DNA of 57,418 bases, from positions 1-57,418 of the forward strand of contig CACELY010000004.1 of assembly GCA_902560505.1 (NCBI GenBank), in the 5' to 3' direction. A program made the translations under genes and the position numbers. Of the stretch, positions 45,667 through 54,878 are shown piece by piece (positions within the stretch are counted from its first letter, which is position 1; every line of letters begins with the position of its first letter). A model generated the notes under the pieces. That model worked only from the letters and a program-made list of their open reading frames with translations, did no database searches and had not been told where the DNA came from. Source of the DNA: an uncultured Alphaproteobacteria bacterium (GTDB taxonomy: Bacteria; Pseudomonadota; Alphaproteobacteria; Rhodobacterales; Rhodobacteraceae).

Positions 45667-47196
45667 TTATCCTCCCTTTTTTCTATTTTTCAATATTGAA
45701 TAATATAAAATAGGAAGTAATAAAAGCACTAAATGGAAATATGATGAGATGTTTTTCCCAATAGTTGTGTAAAATGTAGTTTGTCTTTTGATGTTCAAAC
45801 CGAGCTCAATATCTAAAAACTCTCTTTTATTTAAAGCGATATGTTTTTCAATTTTTCCATTATTTGAAATCTTGGCCGAAATACCATTATTTGAAACTCT
45901 TATTAGGGGGATATTATTTTCCAAAGCTCTCATTCTTGCAATTTTTAAGTGTTGTTTTGGACCGCCCCTATTCCCAAACCAAGCATCATTTGTTATGTTT
46001 AATATCCATTGTGCCTCTTTAACTACTCCTAAAATTTCATTTGAAAACAGTGCTTCATAGCAAATAAGTGGGAGAAATATTGGAAACCCTGAGTTGTTTA
46101 TTAACTTCAAGCCCGTGCCGCTACTAAATCCATCAACTGCACGATAACTGTTATTAAAAATATTAAAATATTTCAGAAATCTTCCTAGAGGCAGATATTC
46201 TCCAAAAGGAACCAAAAATGTTTTGTCATAAATGCTTTGAATTTTTCCTTCCCTATCAATCAAGAAAATTGCATTGAATAATTTTTTAGTGTCTCTGTTG
46301 AAACGTAACGCTCCAAATATCAATGGAGATTTCACCTGTTCAGCTATAACTTTAAGTTTCTTTGGATTTTCCTCTGGAAGCCAGTAAACAGCAGTTTCTG
46401 GCCATACAATTAGATCAGGTTTGGGACTTGCATTGCTCAAGTCAATTAATATCTTCATATGATTTAATTCATTCTCCTTTTTCCACTTATCTCTCTGTTT
46501 GATATTAGGTTGGACTAACCTTACGGTTAAATATTGATTAGCTTCTTCGAAGCCACTATCTAAAAATTTATTCTGTAAGCCCAAAAGCGCGGCAAAGAGA
46601 AAAATTGCTTTGAAGGTACTGGTCACGGGTAAAGAATAGAATAAGTTGAAGCCTGTAATAATGATTATCGAATTAAAAATATACGGCCCAAGCCAGGTTA
46701 CAAATACAGATACCGGAGTATCTAACCAAGCGTAAGATAGTATTGCCCATGGGAATCCTGAAAACAGATAACATCGGAATAACTCAGCTGTTGCAAAAAC
46801 GATTGACAAACATAATACTTTGTCACGGTTTTGCTGTTCATCCCGCATGAAATAGCGAGAAATATAAAATGCAAGAGCCCAAAAAAGAGAAAGTAATGAG
46901 ACAAAAAGAGGATAAGCAAAGGGCACCAGCCACATATTCTTTTGAGGGTCAACCAAAAAGGGGTTAATTATCCAGATGAAAGTTAAACCGAAATAACCGA
47001 GACCGAAAGCAAACCCACCTAATAAATACTGTTTAGGAGTTTTTAGAAGTCTTATCGCTAAAAAGGAAGCTAGAGGTAAAACCAAAAACGTACAATAAGG
47101 TAAGTTAAATGGTTCTTGTGTAAAGGCTAGTGCTAGGCCTAATAAAAAAAATTTTAAAAGGACAGACTTTAAAAGTATTGTTATCCTAGATATCAC
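45667..47196 (-). CDS. lnt: Apolipoprotein N-acyltransferase
   Basis: Multiple TM segments; [47 protein letters not shown]. Confidence 0.97.
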   Translation of the reverse strand: MISRITILLKSVLLKFFLLGLALAFTQEPFNLPYCTFLVLPLASFLAIRLLKTPKQYLLGGFAFGLGYFGLTFIWIINPFLVDPQKNMWLVPFAYPLFVSLLSLFWALAFYISRYFMRDEQQNRDKVLCLSIVFATAELFRCYLFSGFPWAILSYAWLDTPVSVFVTWLGPYIFNSIIIITGFNLFYSLPVTSTFKAIFLFAALLGLQNKFLDSGFEEANQYLTVRLVQPNIKQRDKWKKENELNHMKILIDLSNASPKPDLIVWPETAVYWLPEENPKKLKVIAEQVKSPLIFGALRFNRDTKKLFNAIFLIDREGKIQSIYDKTFLVPFGEYLPLGRFLKYFNIFNNSYRAVDGFSSGTGLKLINNSGFPIFLPLICYEALFSNEILGVVKEAQWILNITNDAWFGNRGGPKQHLKIARMRALENNIPLIRVSNNGISAKISNNGKIEKHIALNKREFLDIELGLNIKRQTTFYTTIGKNISSYFHLVLLLLPILYYSILKNRKKGG

Positions 47197-47199
47197 AAA

Positions 47200-48009
47200 T
47201 CAACTTCTTAAATTTAGCCTCAATCTTTTTATACTTCGAGGGTCTGCCTCTAATACTGAAAATTCATTTCCTGAGGGATCTGTTACTACTTCGCCTCGGG
47301 AAGGTATTCGGTTGGTGATATTAAACACCAAGCCTCCGATAGTATCATATTCTTCACCATTTCTTCTTTTTGTTAGGTCAACACCAGCCTGAGATTTAAA
47401 ATCCTCTAAGTTTAGTCTAGCGTTAACTATGAAAACGTTTTCTTTTTCTCTGCTCCATAAAAGATCTTCTTTAAGCTCATGTTCATCATTTATCTCGCCA
47501 ACTATCTGCTCCAACAGATCTTCAATTGTTAACAGCCCCTCGACCCCTCCATATTCGTCAATAACCAGTGACATATGAATACGCTCAGCTTGCATTTTTT
47601 GTAATAGAGTTCCCAATGTCATCGAGGGAGGAACATATATTAAAGGTCTAATTAAATCTTTAATATTAAATTTTTTTTGCTTACCAAAACCATTTCTGAG
47701 AGCCAGATCTTTCAAATGCACAAAACCAATTGGATTATCCAGAGTACTTTTAAATATAGGCACCCTAGTTAAGTTTGATTCTCTAAATATTTTTGTGAGT
47801 TCCGACAAAGTGATCTTGTCAGGTGCGGCCACAATATCTGCCTTTGGTATAGCAACGTCATCAACTCTTTGATTATGTAGATTAAAAGATCTTTCTTTTT
47901 GTACAATGTGTTTGTTCGATGGCTCTATTATTTTCTTCTCACCCAAATCTACGGGCTTTTTTTTAAGAGGCGATACGCCTAAAAATTTTCTCACGAATAA
48001 ATTAAACAT
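47200..48009 (-). CDS. CBS-domain hemolysin/CorC-like protein
   Basis: VDDVAIPKADIVA; MQAERIHMSLVIDEYGGVEGLLTIEDLLEQIVGEINDEHE. Confidence 0.93.
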   Translation of the reverse strand: MFNLFVRKFLGVSPLKKKPVDLGEKKIIEPSNKHIVQKERSFNLHNQRVDDVAIPKADIVAAPDKITLSELTKIFRESNLTRVPIFKSTLDNPIGFVHLKDLALRNGFGKQKKFNIKDLIRPLIYVPPSMTLGTLLQKMQAERIHMSLVIDEYGGVEGLLTIEDLLEQIVGEINDEHELKEDLLWSREKENVFIVNARLNLEDFKSQAGVDLTKRRNGEEYDTIGGLVFNITNRIPSRGEVVTDPSGNEFSVLEADPRSIKRLRLNLRS

Positions 48010-48025
48010 GAACTTTAAACTCTAA

Positions 48026-48529
48026 CTAGATGTTATTTAACTTTGGTTTGTTTGTCAGGACAGAATTTAAAACCCTGGTTTCCATTAACTGCATTCTCTT
48101 AGTCCTCACAGATACATCATGTTCGTAACCCAATAAATGAAGTATTGCATGAGCTAACAATTTACAGCAATGTTTGTTGAATTGAATATTCTGGACTGAT
48201 GCTTCTCTTAGACATCTTTCATAAGATATTGCTATATCTCCTAAAAACAAATAATTCTTTCTATTAAAAGACTGATAGTTTTGATCAAAATTAAAAAAAC
48301 AATGGATAGCTGGCCACGCTAAAACGTTTGTTGCTTTATTTTTTTTTCTGTATTGCCTATTTAGCTCTTTAATCTTAGCGTCGCTACAAGCTAAAATTGA
48401 CATAGAAAAATCAGTTGATTTGATCTGATGAAGCTGAACAACTTTAGATACTAATAACCTCACATATCTGGTTAAGTCAAAGCGTTTCCATCTTGGATCA
48501 TTATAATTTACTGATACTCTAACTGTCAT
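48026..48529 (-). CDS. ybeY: Endoribonuclease YbeY (rRNA maturation)
   Basis: LNRQYRKKNKATNVLAWP; LGDIAISYE; LLAHAILHLLGYEHD zinc motif. Confidence 0.95.
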   Translation of the reverse strand: MTVRVSVNYNDPRWKRFDLTRYVRLLVSKVVQLHQIKSTDFSMSILACSDAKIKELNRQYRKKNKATNVLAWPAIHCFFNFDQNYQSFNRKNYLFLGDIAISYERCLREASVQNIQFNKHCCKLLAHAILHLLGYEHDVSVRTKRMQLMETRVLNSVLTNKPKLNNI

Positions 48530-48541
48530 TTTTTTTAGTTT

Positions 48542-49546
48542 TCAAAGTTTACGCTTTGTATCAAGTTTTTTTTCGTAAGCTGTAGCTATTTTTCTTACTA
48601 AAGAATGTCTTACGACATCAACATCACTGAATTTAATAAAATCAATTTCTTTCATTTTCAACAAAACCTCTGATGCATCAACCAATCCACTTTTTAATCC
48701 TTTGGGCAAATCAATTTGAGTTATATCACCTGTAACAACCATTCTTGAACCTATTCCAAGTCTAGTTAAAAACATTTTCATCTGTGAAGGTGATGCATTT
48801 TGGCCCTCATCTAAAACAATAAACGAATCTTTTAGCGTTCTCCCTCTCATAAAAGCTAAAGGAGCTATTTCTATCGAACCCCTCTCATACATTTTTGATA
48901 CAACTTTACCAGGTAAAAAGTCATTCAGCGCATCGTATAGAGGTTGCATATAGGGATCTACCTTTTCTTTCATGTCGCCAGGCAAAAAACCTAATCTTTC
49001 TCCTGCCTCGACAGCTGGTCTAGTTAAAACAATTTTCTCAACCAAACCTTGAGAAAACAAAGAAACTCCAACAGCAATAGCTAGATATGTTTTTCCCGTC
49101 CCAGCTGGGCCAATTCCAAAGACCAGCTCCTTACTTAGAATTGAGTTAATAAAAGAATTTTGATTTTTTGATTTTGCCTGTACTAATTTTTTTTGAGTTT
49201 TTATCTCTAGGTAGTTTGTTTTTATATTCACAACTTCATCACTTACATATTTTCTTTTAATTTTTTTGACTTTTTCGTCTTCAATTTGTTGGAAATAAAG
49301 GTCCAACTCACGTTCATCTAAAGTTTTTCCGTGCTTAATATCTGAGTATAAGTCACTAATTAACTTTCTTGTAATTTCACAATCTTCCTTAGCGCCGTAG
49401 ATAGACAAGGCATTTCCACGACGCACTATCTGAACCCCTGCCCAGCTTTCAATCTTAGAAAGATTTATATCTAGTTGGCCACAGAGTTCTATCAGTAACT
49501 TGTTAGAACTGAAACGGAGAGTATTTGAGCTTTCTATGAAACCCAT
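48542..49546 (-). CDS. PhoH-like ATPase
   Basis: FGIGPAGTGKTYLAIAVGV; LTRPAVEAGERLGFLPGDMKEKVDPYMQPLYDAL; LDEGQNASPSQMKMFLTRLG. Confidence 0.96.
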   Translation of the reverse strand: MGFIESSNTLRFSSNKLLIELCGQLDINLSKIESWAGVQIVRRGNALSIYGAKEDCEITRKLISDLYSDIKHGKTLDERELDLYFQQIEDEKVKKIKRKYVSDEVVNIKTNYLEIKTQKKLVQAKSKNQNSFINSILSKELVFGIGPAGTGKTYLAIAVGVSLFSQGLVEKIVLTRPAVEAGERLGFLPGDMKEKVDPYMQPLYDALNDFLPGKVVSKMYERGSIEIAPLAFMRGRTLKDSFIVLDEGQNASPSQMKMFLTRLGIGSRMVVTGDITQIDLPKGLKSGLVDASEVLLKMKEIDFIKFSDVDVVRHSLVRKIATAYEKKLDTKRKL

Positions 49547-49618
49547 ATTATTTATATAATGACCTCATTCCTTTTATATTATTATCATAAGAAAATTATT
49601 CAATATTCCGGTAGCAAT

Positions 49619-50926
49619 TTATTTTAAAACACCTTTCAACGAGTGTGACATAACTGAATTAATTTTTACCATTCGTATCTCTCCTACTATGTTCTCTTTA
49701 CTCACCACAGTAACTGGAGAAAACTGCTCAGTTCTACCTACATACTCATCAATTCCCCTGCCAACTTTCTCAAACAACACTTTATGTATTCTGTCTTTCT
49801 GTTCGTTGAGAAAGCTTGTCTGCTGATTATTTAATAAATCTTGTAAGACATGCAATCTTGTCTTTTTTAAGTTCTCGTCCAGCTCTTCTTTTCTTGAAGC
49901 TGGTGTTCCAGGTCGCGACGAATAGTTGAAACTGTAAGCTTGTGCGAACTGAACTTGTTTACATAAATCAATGGTTTCCTGAAAATCCTTATTAGTTTCC
50001 CCTGGATATCCCACTATGAAATCACTTGAAAAGCAAATATCTTTTCTCACCAATCTTAGCTTGTTAATTATTCCTTTATATTCTTCAACCACATGACCTC
50101 TATTCATTGACTTCAGAATTCTATTGCTTCCTGATTGAACCGGAAGATGTAAAAAAGGCATTAATTTAGGGATTGCTCCAAAGGCATTTATCAATTCATC
50201 GGTCATATCCCTTGGGTGAGAAGTCATGAATCGAATTCTCTTTATCTCATCTATTTCTGCTATCGAATAAATCAATGATGAAAAACTTATGCCCTCAAAA
50301 TTATATGAATTAACATTTTGTCCTAAAAGAATTACTTCTTTCACACCTTTTTTTGCACTTTCTTTTATCTCGCTTAAAATATCGTTTTGACTTCTAGACA
50401 CCTCTTTTCCCCGTGTGTAGGGAACAACACAAAAAGTACAGAATTTGTCGCAACCCTCTTGAATTGTTACAAAAGCCGATGGTTTAGGTGTCCCTGTCAA
50501 GGAAGCAATGCTATTAAATTTGTCTGAAGCTTCGAAGCTCGTTTCAATTATATTTCTCTTACCATCTTTCAACTTAGAGATGATCTCAGGAAATTTATGA
50601 TATGATTGAGGACCAACAATAAAGTCTACCGCTGGCTGCCTATTAAATATTTCCAAAGATTCTGCTTGTGCTACGCATCCAGTAACACCGATTTTTAAAT
50701 TAGTGTTGTGATCCTTGAATTTTTTTATTCTACCCAGCTCCGAATAGACTTTCTCAGCAGCTTTCTCTCTAATGTTGCAAGTATTCAGCAACACCATATC
50801 AGCTTCTTGAATGTCCCCTGTTTGTTCATAGTGATTTTTTTCGAGATCTAAAACCACCTTTTCACTGTCATATTGGTTCATTTGACAGCCATATGTTTTT
50901 ATAAAAACTTTCTTTTTGTTAGACAT
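49619..50926 (-). CDS. miaB: tRNA-2-methylthio-N6-dimethylallyladenosine synthase
   Basis: KTYGCQMNQYDSE; IQEGCDKFCTFCVVPYTRGKE radical SAM motif; C-terminal TRAM region. Confidence 0.98.
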   Translation of the reverse strand: MSNKKKVFIKTYGCQMNQYDSEKVVLDLEKNHYEQTGDIQEADMVLLNTCNIREKAAEKVYSELGRIKKFKDHNTNLKIGVTGCVAQAESLEIFNRQPAVDFIVGPQSYHKFPEIISKLKDGKRNIIETSFEASDKFNSIASLTGTPKPSAFVTIQEGCDKFCTFCVVPYTRGKEVSRSQNDILSEIKESAKKGVKEVILLGQNVNSYNFEGISFSSLIYSIAEIDEIKRIRFMTSHPRDMTDELINAFGAIPKLMPFLHLPVQSGSNRILKSMNRGHVVEEYKGIINKLRLVRKDICFSSDFIVGYPGETNKDFQETIDLCKQVQFAQAYSFNYSSRPGTPASRKEELDENLKKTRLHVLQDLLNNQQTSFLNEQKDRIHKVLFEKVGRGIDEYVGRTEQFSPVTVVSKENIVGEIRMVKINSVMSHSLKGVLK

Positions 50927-51015
50927 ATATAATACCTAGTCTAAAATACTATGAGAATAATTAGTACGCTTTATTATACCTTTTTTTGATAAAAGGAAAG
51001 AATTTTGGGGGGAAC

Positions 51016-53508
51016 ATGAAGACTAATTATCAGGCTGTTGTCGTTGGTGGTGGTGTTGTAGGAGTGAGTATAGCATACCATCTCGCGTTAAAGGGTTTGA
51101 AAGACGTCTTACTTTTAGAAAGAGACGAGCTTACCTCAGGTTCAACATGGCATGCAGCCGGTCTTCTTCCACTATTCAATATGTCCTACGCAACGTCACA
51201 CATACATGACTATTCTCTAAAGTTATATCCATCATTAGAAAAACGAACTGGGATGTCTGTTGGGTTCTCACAGGTTGGCAACCTACGGATGGCTCAGACC
51301 AATGAAAGAATGGATGAATATAAACTGTATGCGTCAACAGCAGAAACAGTTGGAATTCCATATGAGTGGCTTACACCTCAAGAAATTAATGAGAGATGGC
51401 CTCTTATTAAAACATCTGATCTTGTTGGAGCAATATTTCATCCGACAGATGGTTATATCAATCCAGCAGACGTAACTCAAGTTATGGCAAAAGCAGCACG
51501 AGATCTAGGTGTGCAAATTGTAAGAAAAATTGAAGCGAAAAGTTTTAATTATGAAAAAGATACTTGGAAAATATCCTGTGATTATATGGAAGAGAAAGGG
51601 GGAAACCTTGTTCCAATTGGGGAAAAAATATCTTTTACGTGCGAACATTTGATTACGGCTACAGGAAACCATTCTCAAGCTACAGCAAAGAAGTTGGGAA
51701 TAAAAATTCCTGCTATTCCTGTGGAGCATCAATATATTGTTACAGAAAAAGATCCGGAGCTTCAAAAGTATAGAGAACAAAACGGAGAGCATCCTGTTAT
51801 TCGAGATGCTGATGCAAAGTGGTATGTAAGAGAGGAACGATCAGGTTGGATATTAGGCCCATATGAAAAAAACGCACCAGCAAAATTCGAATTCACGGTA
51901 CCAAAAAATTTTCGATCTGATTTGTTTCCTCTTGATCTAGAGAGAATAGAAAAAGAATACATGTCTTTTATCCATAGAATTCCATCGAGCGAAAACCTCG
52001 GAATAAAAGATGACTATAATGGCCCCATTTGTTACACGCCAGATGGAAATCCATTACTAGGGCCAGTTCCAGGGTTAAGAAATGCTTGGATCGCTGAAGG
52101 ATTTTCATTTGGTATAACTGCTGCTGGTGGAGCAGGTTACTATTTAGCACAATTGATTATTGATGGAGAAGCAGAAATAGATATGGGATCTCTCGACCCA
52201 AGGAGATACGGGAATTGGATGACCACTCAATACGCAATGAGAAAGAATGAAGAAGCTTATGAACACGTTTTTATCTTGCATCACCCTGATGAAGAGAGAG
52301 AAGCATGCCGACCTTTAAGAACGGCACCATCTTACAGTAGGTTTAAGGAATTAGGAGCGCAATTCGGTCAGGTTAATGGGTGGGAACGACCCAACTATTT
52401 TGCTAGAAATGGCTTCGATGATAAGAAATCTAGAAGCTTCAAGAGGGGTGGATGGTGGGAATATTCTAAAAATGAAGCAGAAGCAATTCGATCAGGTTTA
52501 GGCCTTATTGACTCAACCTCTTTCACAAAACACCTTGTTAATGGAAAAAATGCAAAAAAGTTTCTAGATTGGTTTACTTGTAATAAGTTACCTAGTGAGG
52601 GAAGAATTAATCTCACCTACGCTTTATCTATTTTAGGGACTATTCGGACTGAATATACAATAGTTTGTCTCTCCGAGGAGAACTACTATCTGATTTCAGC
52701 CGGAGCTTGGACTGAATATGATTCTGATTATTTACATAAGTCCTTGAGTGACAGCAAATTCGATGATGTAAGCATTTATGACTGTACCAGCCAATGGGGT
52801 GTATTTTCAATCGCTGGACCAAAATCCAGAAATTTTTTAAAAAAATTAGTTGTAAGTGAAGATCCTGATGAAACTCTGTCAAATAAACAGTTTCCATGGC
52901 TTTCATACAGAGATATTGAAATTGGTATGTGTCCAGTTAGAGCTCTTAGAGTTGCTTATACAGGTGAACTCGGCTGGGAGCTCCATCATCCAATTGAGAT
53001 GCAAAATTACTTACTAGATATATTACTGAGTTCAGGGGAAGAGTTTAATTTGAAATTAGTTGGGGCCAGAGCACAAAATTGGCTGAGGCAGGAAAAATCC
53101 TACAAAGCATTTGGATCAGATCTTGGAAGAGACGCTGGGCCTTTCGAGTCTAATCTTAGTAGATTTGTGGATATTAATAAAAACTTTTTAGGGAAAGACG
53201 CCCTACTAAAAAGGAAAACAGAGGTGTCATGTGTAACTCTACTTATAGATGGTCCAAAGGGTATTGATCCCTGGGGACGAGAAGCATTATACAATGAAAC
53301 AGAAGAGTCTATACTTGGTAGATTAACCTCGGGAGGGTATTCAGTACATTTTCAAAAAAGTATTGGTATAGGTTATGTTAAGTCCTCATTTTCTGAAGTA
53401 GGTACAAAACTTAGGATAAAAATCGATGATGCATTTTGGGACGCAGAGATAGTTCGAGATAGTCCATATGATCCTCAAAACGAAAGGATTATAAACAGAG
53501 TTCAATAA
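51016..53508 (+). CDS. FAD-dependent dimethylglycine/sarcosine dehydrogenase-like protein with C-terminal GcvT-type folate-binding domain
   Basis: YQAVVVGGGVVGVSIAYHLALKG; TSGSTWHAAGLLP (covalent-FAD His motif); C-terminal AYTGELGWELHHP, GRDAGPFESNLSRFVD; start MKTNYQ preceded by a purine-rich RBS. Confidence 0.9.
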   Translation: MKTNYQAVVVGGGVVGVSIAYHLALKGLKDVLLLERDELTSGSTWHAAGLLPLFNMSYATSHIHDYSLKLYPSLEKRTGMSVGFSQVGNLRMAQTNERMDEYKLYASTAETVGIPYEWLTPQEINERWPLIKTSDLVGAIFHPTDGYINPADVTQVMAKAARDLGVQIVRKIEAKSFNYEKDTWKISCDYMEEKGGNLVPIGEKISFTCEHLITATGNHSQATAKKLGIKIPAIPVEHQYIVTEKDPELQKYREQNGEHPVIRDADAKWYVREERSGWILGPYEKNAPAKFEFTVPKNFRSDLFPLDLERIEKEYMSFIHRIPSSENLGIKDDYNGPICYTPDGNPLLGPVPGLRNAWIAEGFSFGITAAGGAGYYLAQLIIDGEAEIDMGSLDPRRYGNWMTTQYAMRKNEEAYEHVFILHHPDEEREACRPLRTAPSYSRFKELGAQFGQVNGWERPNYFARNGFDDKKSRSFKRGGWWEYSKNEAEAIRSGLGLIDSTSFTKHLVNGKNAKKFLDWFTCNKLPSEGRINLTYALSILGTIRTEYTIVCLSEENYYLISAGAWTEYDSDYLHKSLSDSKFDDVSIYDCTSQWGVFSIAGPKSRNFLKKLVVSEDPDETLSNKQFPWLSYRDIEIGMCPVRALRVAYTGELGWELHHPIEMQNYLLDILLSSGEEFNLKLVGARAQNWLRQEKSYKAFGSDLGRDAGPFESNLSRFVDINKNFLGKDALLKRKTEVSCVTLLIDGPKGIDPWGREALYNETEESILGRLTSGGYSVHFQKSIGIGYVKSSFSEVGTKLRIKIDDAFWDAEIVRDSPYDPQNERIINRVQ

Positions 53509-53509
53509 A

Positions 53510-54112
53510 TCATAGAAACCGCTTAAATGATTTAAATACCCGAATGACATGCGTTAATAGTGTTAGAGTAAAAAAAATGTACGCAGCGTTAGAGTAGCCA
53601 TTTGGAAAAAGACAAATAAATAAAAAGAAACATATAGTTTCAAAACCCTCAATCAATCCAGAAGAGTAAAAAAATCCCTTATCCGCTTGGTCAATTTTAA
53701 TATTATATTTTTCTATTATGATAGCTTCGGCAAGAAAGCTTGATCCATTCACATAAAAAGCCGCTAGTAAAAAAGCTGTCGGCAATGCATTCTCATACGG
53801 GGAAAAAACTGCGAAACCCAAAGGGATTAAAGCATAGAATGCAAAGTCGGACGTAATATCAAAAAAAGCACCAAACTTTCTTGGTGTGCCAAGCCGTGCC
53901 AAGCTACCGTCTATACCATCTAAAAATCGATTAATTAGGATTAATATTAATCCCAAATAAAATAGCCCGAATGATAAGGCTATAAAGCATAGAAAAGCTA
54001 AGGCTAATCCCAATAACGTAACCCAATTTGGATCTATACCCTTTTCATACAAAACATTTGTGATACGGTCTAAGTGGCCACTTGTATATCTGTTTAATTC
54101 TCTATCAATCAT
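53510..54112 (-). CDS. CDP-alcohol phosphatidyltransferase family membrane protein
   Basis: LDGIDGSLARLGTPRKFGAFFDITSDF matches the DGxxARxxx...GxxxDxxxD motif; multiple TM helices. Confidence 0.92.
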   Translation of the reverse strand: MIDRELNRYTSGHLDRITNVLYEKGIDPNWVTLLGLALAFLCFIALSFGLFYLGLILILINRFLDGIDGSLARLGTPRKFGAFFDITSDFAFYALIPLGFAVFSPYENALPTAFLLAAFYVNGSSFLAEAIIIEKYNIKIDQADKGFFYSSGLIEGFETICFFLFICLFPNGYSNAAYIFFTLTLLTHVIRVFKSFKRFL

Positions 54113-54318
54113 TTGTAAAACTTTACTCTTTAGTGTGCACGTACTTTATTTTTTAGACTTAACTTACCACCCGCTTCTTTGTATAGAAATTAACAAAAAA
54201 TTTTTTAAAAAATATCTTTTATTTTTATTAAGATTTGGGGAAATATTTCTTCCTTAGTATAAATTTTTCAAGAAAAGAGCCTCTAATCACATTTTTTAGG
54301 CTGCTATTAAAAGTTGAT

Positions 54319-54633
54319 TTAACTTGTCTCGTAAAGCGTATTAACTTCCGTTAAAATCTCCTCATTCCAAATCTTTGTGTCTAGACCGAATTCAAGACAA
54401 CTCATTATATATTGAAGGCACTCACTGTGTCTTTCCTCTCTGGTTTTAAATACTACAGAGCTATCTAAATTACAGGAAATTTGAACTGTACAGCCGTTAA
54501 AAATTATAGTTTGGCCGTCTAAACGAATAAAGTCATTCCAAGTCTTTTCATTTTCTTTGAATAATTTTTTCACATCTCTCAAAGTGATTTTTTTTGAAAT
54601 AGATTTATATGATTCGTACATACTCATAGGCAA
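54319..54633 (-). CDS. Hypothetical protein, 104 aa (or from M5), no recognised domain
   Basis: Intact ORF with balanced composition, ATG start, no overlapping better candidate; no family recognised. Confidence 0.6.
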   Translation of the reverse strand: MPMSMYESYKSISKKITLRDVKKLFKENEKTWNDFIRLDGQTIIFNGCTVQISCNLDSSVVFKTREERHSECLQYIMSCLEFGLDTKIWNEEILTEVNTLYETS

Positions 54634-54650
54634 AAGTAGAACAAAAAGTG

Positions 54651-54666
54651 AACATTTGTAAATGTT
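54651..54666. repeat. Perfect inverted repeat between divergent orphan ORFs (candidate operator)
   Basis: AACATTT-GT-AAATGTT, followed by a T run. Confidence 0.4.
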
Positions 54667-54704
54667 TTTTTTGATTATCTTTCATTACGGCTATTTATTA
54701 ATAC

Positions 54705-54878
54705 ATGACCAAAAGAACATATGAAATAGACGCCGACAATATAGAAGTAGCCCAAGATTTCGAAGAGATCGTAAAAGATAAACGTGAACATTGGCGAGCC
54801 AATATAACCAAGAGCCGACAAAGACAACGTAGATATAAAAAACGCCTTACGAAGCAACTACTAAAAAAGTATGCTTAA
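54705..54878 (+). CDS. Small basic hypothetical protein, 57 aa (not in ORF track)
   Basis: ATG...TAA: MTKRTYEIDADNIEVAQDFEEIVKDKREHWRANITKSRQRQRRYKKRLTKQLLKKYA; stop overlaps the opposite-strand stop at 54875 (TTAA), matching the local pattern of convergent junctions. Confidence 0.55.
   Translation: MTKRTYEIDADNIEVAQDFEEIVKDKREHWRANITKSRQRQRRYKKRLTKQLLKKYA

Noticed and set aside
44499-45670. SAM riboswitch upstream of metK
   Set aside because: metK starts only 1 nt after the lnt stop codon, so there is no leader space for a riboswitch.
54278-54302. AGCCT...AGGCT as terminator of the 104-aa ORF
   Set aside because: Only a 5-bp stem with a 15-nt loop; too weak to list as a feature.
54675-54857. 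60-aa minus-strand hydrophobic ORF
   Set aside because: TTG start and hydrophobic composition expected from antisense of the K/R/E-rich 57-aa plus-strand ORF; the plus-strand ORF with ATG is the better candidate, though not proven.
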